NCBI RefSeq assembly: GCF_040372805.1
Contig: NZ_BAABWJ010000001.1
Span: forward strand, 992,001-1,056,000
Reading direction: 5' to 3'
Length of the DNA: 64,000 bases
Origin: Pseudoteredinibacter isoporae_A
Lineage (GTDB): Bacteria; Pseudomonadota; Gammaproteobacteria; Pseudomonadales; Cellvibrionaceae
Below the pieces are notes generated by a model. It ran no database searches and was not told the origin of the DNA. It saw only the letters and a list, made by a program, of their open reading frames with translations. Positions 61,638 through 64,000 of this stretch are shown piece after piece. Both the position numbers and the translations under genes were made by a program. Each line of letters starts with the position of its first letter. Position 1 is the stretch's first letter.

Positions 61638-62645
61638 TTAGGTCTCGCGCACCACTAATTCAGTGTCGATGGTTTCTGATCGTACCTGTTTCTGCTCAAT
61701 AATTCTCATGAGTTTGCTGACCAGGAGCTTGCCCGCGGCATAAGGGTCCTGCCGAATGGTTGTGATGCGAGGGTTAAAAAAACCTGCACTGGGCTGGTCG
61801 TTATAGCCAACGAGAGAAACATCCGTCGGAACCTGGAGCCCCATTTTCTTCAACGCCATGATGATGGCCATCGCCGCGGTATCGCTGTAGGTAAAAATGC
61901 CGTCGGGCATGGCATCAACACGGTCAAAATAATCCACAGCGGATTGATAACTGCTTTCGTATGAAAAAGAATCAAGCTGCAATTTGCTAACAGACGTTTC
62001 TTCGTGTTGCTTGAGCGTTTCTTCCAGACCTTTAAAACGCCAATAGATTTCTGTGTGGTCGGTATTACCGACAAACAAAATATTGCGTCGGCCTTGCTGG
62101 TATAAGTAGTCAGCCGCCATCTGGCCGCCGCCGAAGTTATCACTGCCAACCACGCAGTAGGGTTCTTTCTTGCGTTTCGCGCCCCACACCACCATGGGTG
62201 ATTTGAGTTTGGCAAACTCAATCAACATGTCTTCCCGCTGGCCCTGGCCGAGAAAAATAAAGCCATCCACCCCTCGCGACAACAACATCTGTTGGAAATC
62301 GTTGCTGTTGTTGTGATTGGGGGCAGTGAGAAGTAAATCCTGGTTGTGTTCGCCCAACGCTTCTGAAACACCGGCCAACAGTTCAAAGATAAAAGGGTCG
62401 GAAATATGATTTTGGCGATGAGATAAAAAATCGATGGACACCGCGATGGTATTGCTGCGTTTGTGGCGGAGTTTTTGGGCATTACGGTTGACGGTATAAC
62501 CCAGTTCCTGGGCGACTTTCAGTACCTTGTCCCGAGTGGCCGGGCTGACCAACTCACTGCCACTGAGTGCCCGAGAAACGGTAGGCTTGGAAACATTCGC
62601 CGCTGCGGCTACCTCATCCATTGTGACCGGGTTCTGTCGTGACAC
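61638..62645 (-). CDS. LacI-family transcriptional regulator
   Basis: A 335-residue regulator with a GTG start. The LacI helix-turn-helix is VTMDEVAAAANVSKPTVSRAL with the hinge LRHKRSNTIAVSID. The periplasmic-binding-protein-like sugar domain includes DGFIFLGQG, VGYNDQPSAG and ITTIRQD. It is divergent from a TonB-dependent receptor gene, and the 270-bp gap holds three LacI-type palindromes, so it probably represses the receptor and itself in response to a sugar. Confidence 0.93.
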   Translation of the reverse strand: MSRQNPVTMDEVAAAANVSKPTVSRALSGSELVSPATRDKVLKVAQELGYTVNRNAQKLRHKRSNTIAVSIDFLSHRQNHISDPFIFELLAGVSEALGEHNQDLLLTAPNHNNSNDFQQMLLSRGVDGFIFLGQGQREDMLIEFAKLKSPMVVWGAKRKKEPYCVVGSDNFGGGQMAADYLYQQGRRNILFVGNTDHTEIYWRFKGLEETLKQHEETSVSKLQLDSFSYESSYQSAVDYFDRVDAMPDGIFTYSDTAAMAIIMALKKMGLQVPTDVSLVGYNDQPSAGFFNPRITTIRQDPYAAGKLLVSKLMRIIEQKQVRSETIDTELVVRET

Positions 62646-62719
62646 TCACTTGCTCCATCGATAAATCTGTTTAAAAACAAAACTCTATCACCACCCATAA
62701 GGGGAAACCAGCATTAACA

Positions 62720-62735
62720 TTGAAATCGATTGTAA
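62720..62735. promoter_or_regulatory. LacI-type half-degenerate operator (site 1)
   Basis: TTGAAATCGATTGTAA has a central CG and one good arm matching the operator at 62799-62814. It is the one nearest to the LacI-family gene start and may serve autoregulation. Confidence 0.5.
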
Positions 62736-62775
62736 TAACGGTGATGCAGGGGTTTTCGGTATTTATGAAAAAGTT

Positions 62776-62791
62776 ATGAAATGCATTTCAT
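62776..62791. promoter_or_regulatory. LacI-type operator (site 2)
   Basis: Perfect 16-bp palindrome ATGAAATGCATTTCAT, centre 23 bp from site 3. Confidence 0.6.
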
Positions 62792-62798
62792 AAAGTTG

Positions 62799-62827
62799 TT
62801 GAAATCGATTTCATTAGTGGCTAATAT
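62799..62827 (+). promoter_or_regulatory. TonB-receptor promoter overlapped by LacI-type operator (site 3)
   Basis: TTGAAA (62799-62804), 17-bp spacer, TAATAT (62822-62827), about 90 bp before the receptor ATG. The -35 lies inside the palindrome TGAAATCGATTTCA (62800-62813), so binding would block RNA polymerase. Confidence 0.65.
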
Positions 62828-62915
62828 CTGCTCATCGACCTTGGACAAACGCGCGCAATTCGCCATTGTCGGTAAGACACTCATATATTGCTCTGTGAAA
62901 AAGAGGAGAATAATA

Positions 62916-64000
62916 ATGAAAGCCAAGTTTTTACCCCTGGCTATCCAGGCAGCAATGGCGTGCGCGAGCACAGCAGCTATGGCTCAAGAATCAGCCCTTG
63001 AGGAAGTGGTCGTCACGGGTACGGCAAATGGCAGTGAGATGCGCAAGCTCGATGCTGCCTTTGCGATTACCAATGTGAATGATGAAGATATTGCTAAGCT
63101 TTCCCCCAAAAGTACGGCAGATCTGTTGAAATCCATCCCTGGTGTCTGGGCGGAAAGCTCGGGCGGTGTTGCCGGTGCTAACGTATTTGTGCGTGGCTTC
63201 CCGGCCGGCGGTGATGCTCCGTTTTACACGCTGCAGCTGGAAGGCGCTCCGATTTTCCCACCATCAACGTTATCGTTTTTGGAAAACACCACGTTGTTTC
63301 GCGTAGACGAAACTATCGAGCGTGTGGAAGGTCTGCGCGGTGGTCCGCAACCAGTTCAGGACAATGGTCAACCCGGCTTGACGACAAACTTTATTCTCAA
63401 GCGCGGCCACGATGAGAGTGAAGGCCTCATCAAATACACTACCTCTGATTACGATCTGCAGCGATTCGACGCTGTCGCAAGTGGCAAAATCACCGAGGGC
63501 TTGTACTACATGGTAGGCGGTTATGTGAAATCGTCGCCTGGTGTTCGCGATGCCGGCTTCAGTGCTGAGAAGGGCCGTCAGTTTACGGTGAACATCACTA
63601 AGGAATTGGAAAACGGCAGCTTGTCCGTTTACCACCGTGTTACCGATGACCATGGAACCTGGTATCTGCCCGGTGCGCTCAATGTGCCAGGTGTCGATGC
63701 GTCGTATACACAAGTGGGCACCTTGAATCGACAGGCCCAAATCCAGGTAGGCCCCAATGGTGATGTACGCAATGTCGACTTGGGTGATGGCCGCGGCTGG
63801 GACGGCTCGGTCAGTGGCTTGAACGCTGACTTTGATATTAATGACAATTGGTCCCTGAGTAACAACCTGAATGTAACCCAGGGCGATGCCGACACTCTGG
63901 GTTTTGTACCTAATGGTGGGGCGGTAAATGTGGCGCAGTTATTGGCGAACCCGAGTGCCGATGCCTCTGCCGTTGTTGTGGGTGATATCACCGGTGCGGT
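62916..64000 (+). CDS. TonB-dependent outer-membrane receptor (N-terminal part, cut by the window end)
   Basis: The first 361 codons of a TonB-dependent transporter. A signal peptide ends at AMAQ (about residue 25). A TonB-box-like LEEVVVTG follows, then the plug domain (about 45-150: STADLLKSIPGVW, NVFVRGFPAGGD, ERVEGLRGGPQPV, GLTTNFILKRG) and the first barrel strands. An AGAGGAG ribosome site precedes the ATG. Location beside a LacI regulator and the ED genes points to uptake of a sugar or oligosaccharide (inference). Confidence 0.93.
   Translation, partial: MKAKFLPLAIQAAMACASTAAMAQESALEEVVVTGTANGSEMRKLDAAFAITNVNDEDIAKLSPKSTADLLKSIPGVWAESSGGVAGANVFVRGFPAGGDAPFYTLQLEGAPIFPPSTLSFLENTTLFRVDETIERVEGLRGGPQPVQDNGQPGLTTNFILKRGHDESEGLIKYTTSDYDLQRFDAVASGKITEGLYYMVGGYVKSSPGVRDAGFSAEKGRQFTVNITKELENGSLSVYHRVTDDHGTWYLPGALNVPGVDASYTQVGTLNRQAQIQVGPNGDVRNVDLGDGRGWDGSVSGLNADFDINDNWSLSNNLNVTQGDADTLGFVPNGGAVNVAQLLANPSADASAVVVGDITGA

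Overview
The window looks like chromosomal DNA from a free-living, aerobic Gammaproteobacterium, probably marine and related to the Pseudomonas/Cellvibrionales side of the class. The reasons are a cytochrome c4 - dsbA - diguanylate cyclase block like the one in Pseudomonas, a HexR-controlled Entner-Doudoroff (ED) block, a type II-type liposecretin, ABC-dependent polysaccharide export genes, and a DUF523/DUF1722 - photolyase - ECF sigma/ChrR cluster. The organism assignment is an inference from gene content. I saw no tRNA, rRNA, CRISPR array, insertion sequence or prophage.

Layout. 0-6.3 kb: periplasmic redox proteins (cytochrome c4, DsbA), a diguanylate cyclase, and two short-chain dehydrogenases (SDRs), one fused to an HSL-type esterase. 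6.5-18.6 kb: one long plus-strand run that begins with a lipoprotein secretin, a small lipoprotein and a parvulin isomerase. It continues without a clear break into Wzt/Wzm, a methyltransferase and three large glycosyltransferases, so it looks like a surface-glycan synthesis and export operon headed by an outer-membrane secretin. 18.6-23.2 kb (minus strand): two membrane alkaline-phosphatase-superfamily transferases, one OpgB-like, which could decorate a periplasmic or surface glycan. 23.4-27.1 kb: an HxlR regulator, an SDR lacking the catalytic Tyr, TesB and an acyl-CoA dehydrogenase (acyl-CoA metabolism).

27.3-37.2 kb: a light/photo-oxidative-stress cluster. It holds a decayed ferrochelatase (hemH) fragment, DUF523/DUF1722 and photolyase genes, a LitR/CarH-like MerR regulator without a B12 motif, a ChrR-type anti-sigma and its ECF sigma factor. 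Divergently from these runs a flavin oxidoreductase - DUF1365 - cyclopropane-fatty-acid-synthase-like - SDR operon, followed by a DCC-family protein. The sigma gene and the flavin oxidoreductase gene are preceded by back-to-back TGATCC-N18-TA promoters. 37.2-51 kb: mixed metabolic and sensory genes (threonine/serine dehydratase, class II sirtuin, chemoreceptor, TPR protein, methyltransferase, orphan molybdopterin oxidoreductase, two metallo-beta-lactamase-fold lipoproteins, and a VOC - flavin monooxygenase - DUF2783 operon).

51.2-64 kb: an almost complete route from glucose to pyruvate. It comprises a hexose-6-phosphate mutarotase, edd-zwf-pgl-eda, hexR, gap-pyk-glk, a LacI-family regulator, and the start of a TonB-dependent receptor cut by the window end. 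HexR-like palindromes lie before edd and between hexR and gap. The edd leader contains an intrinsic-terminator hairpin. LacI-type palindromes overlap the -35 box of the receptor gene.
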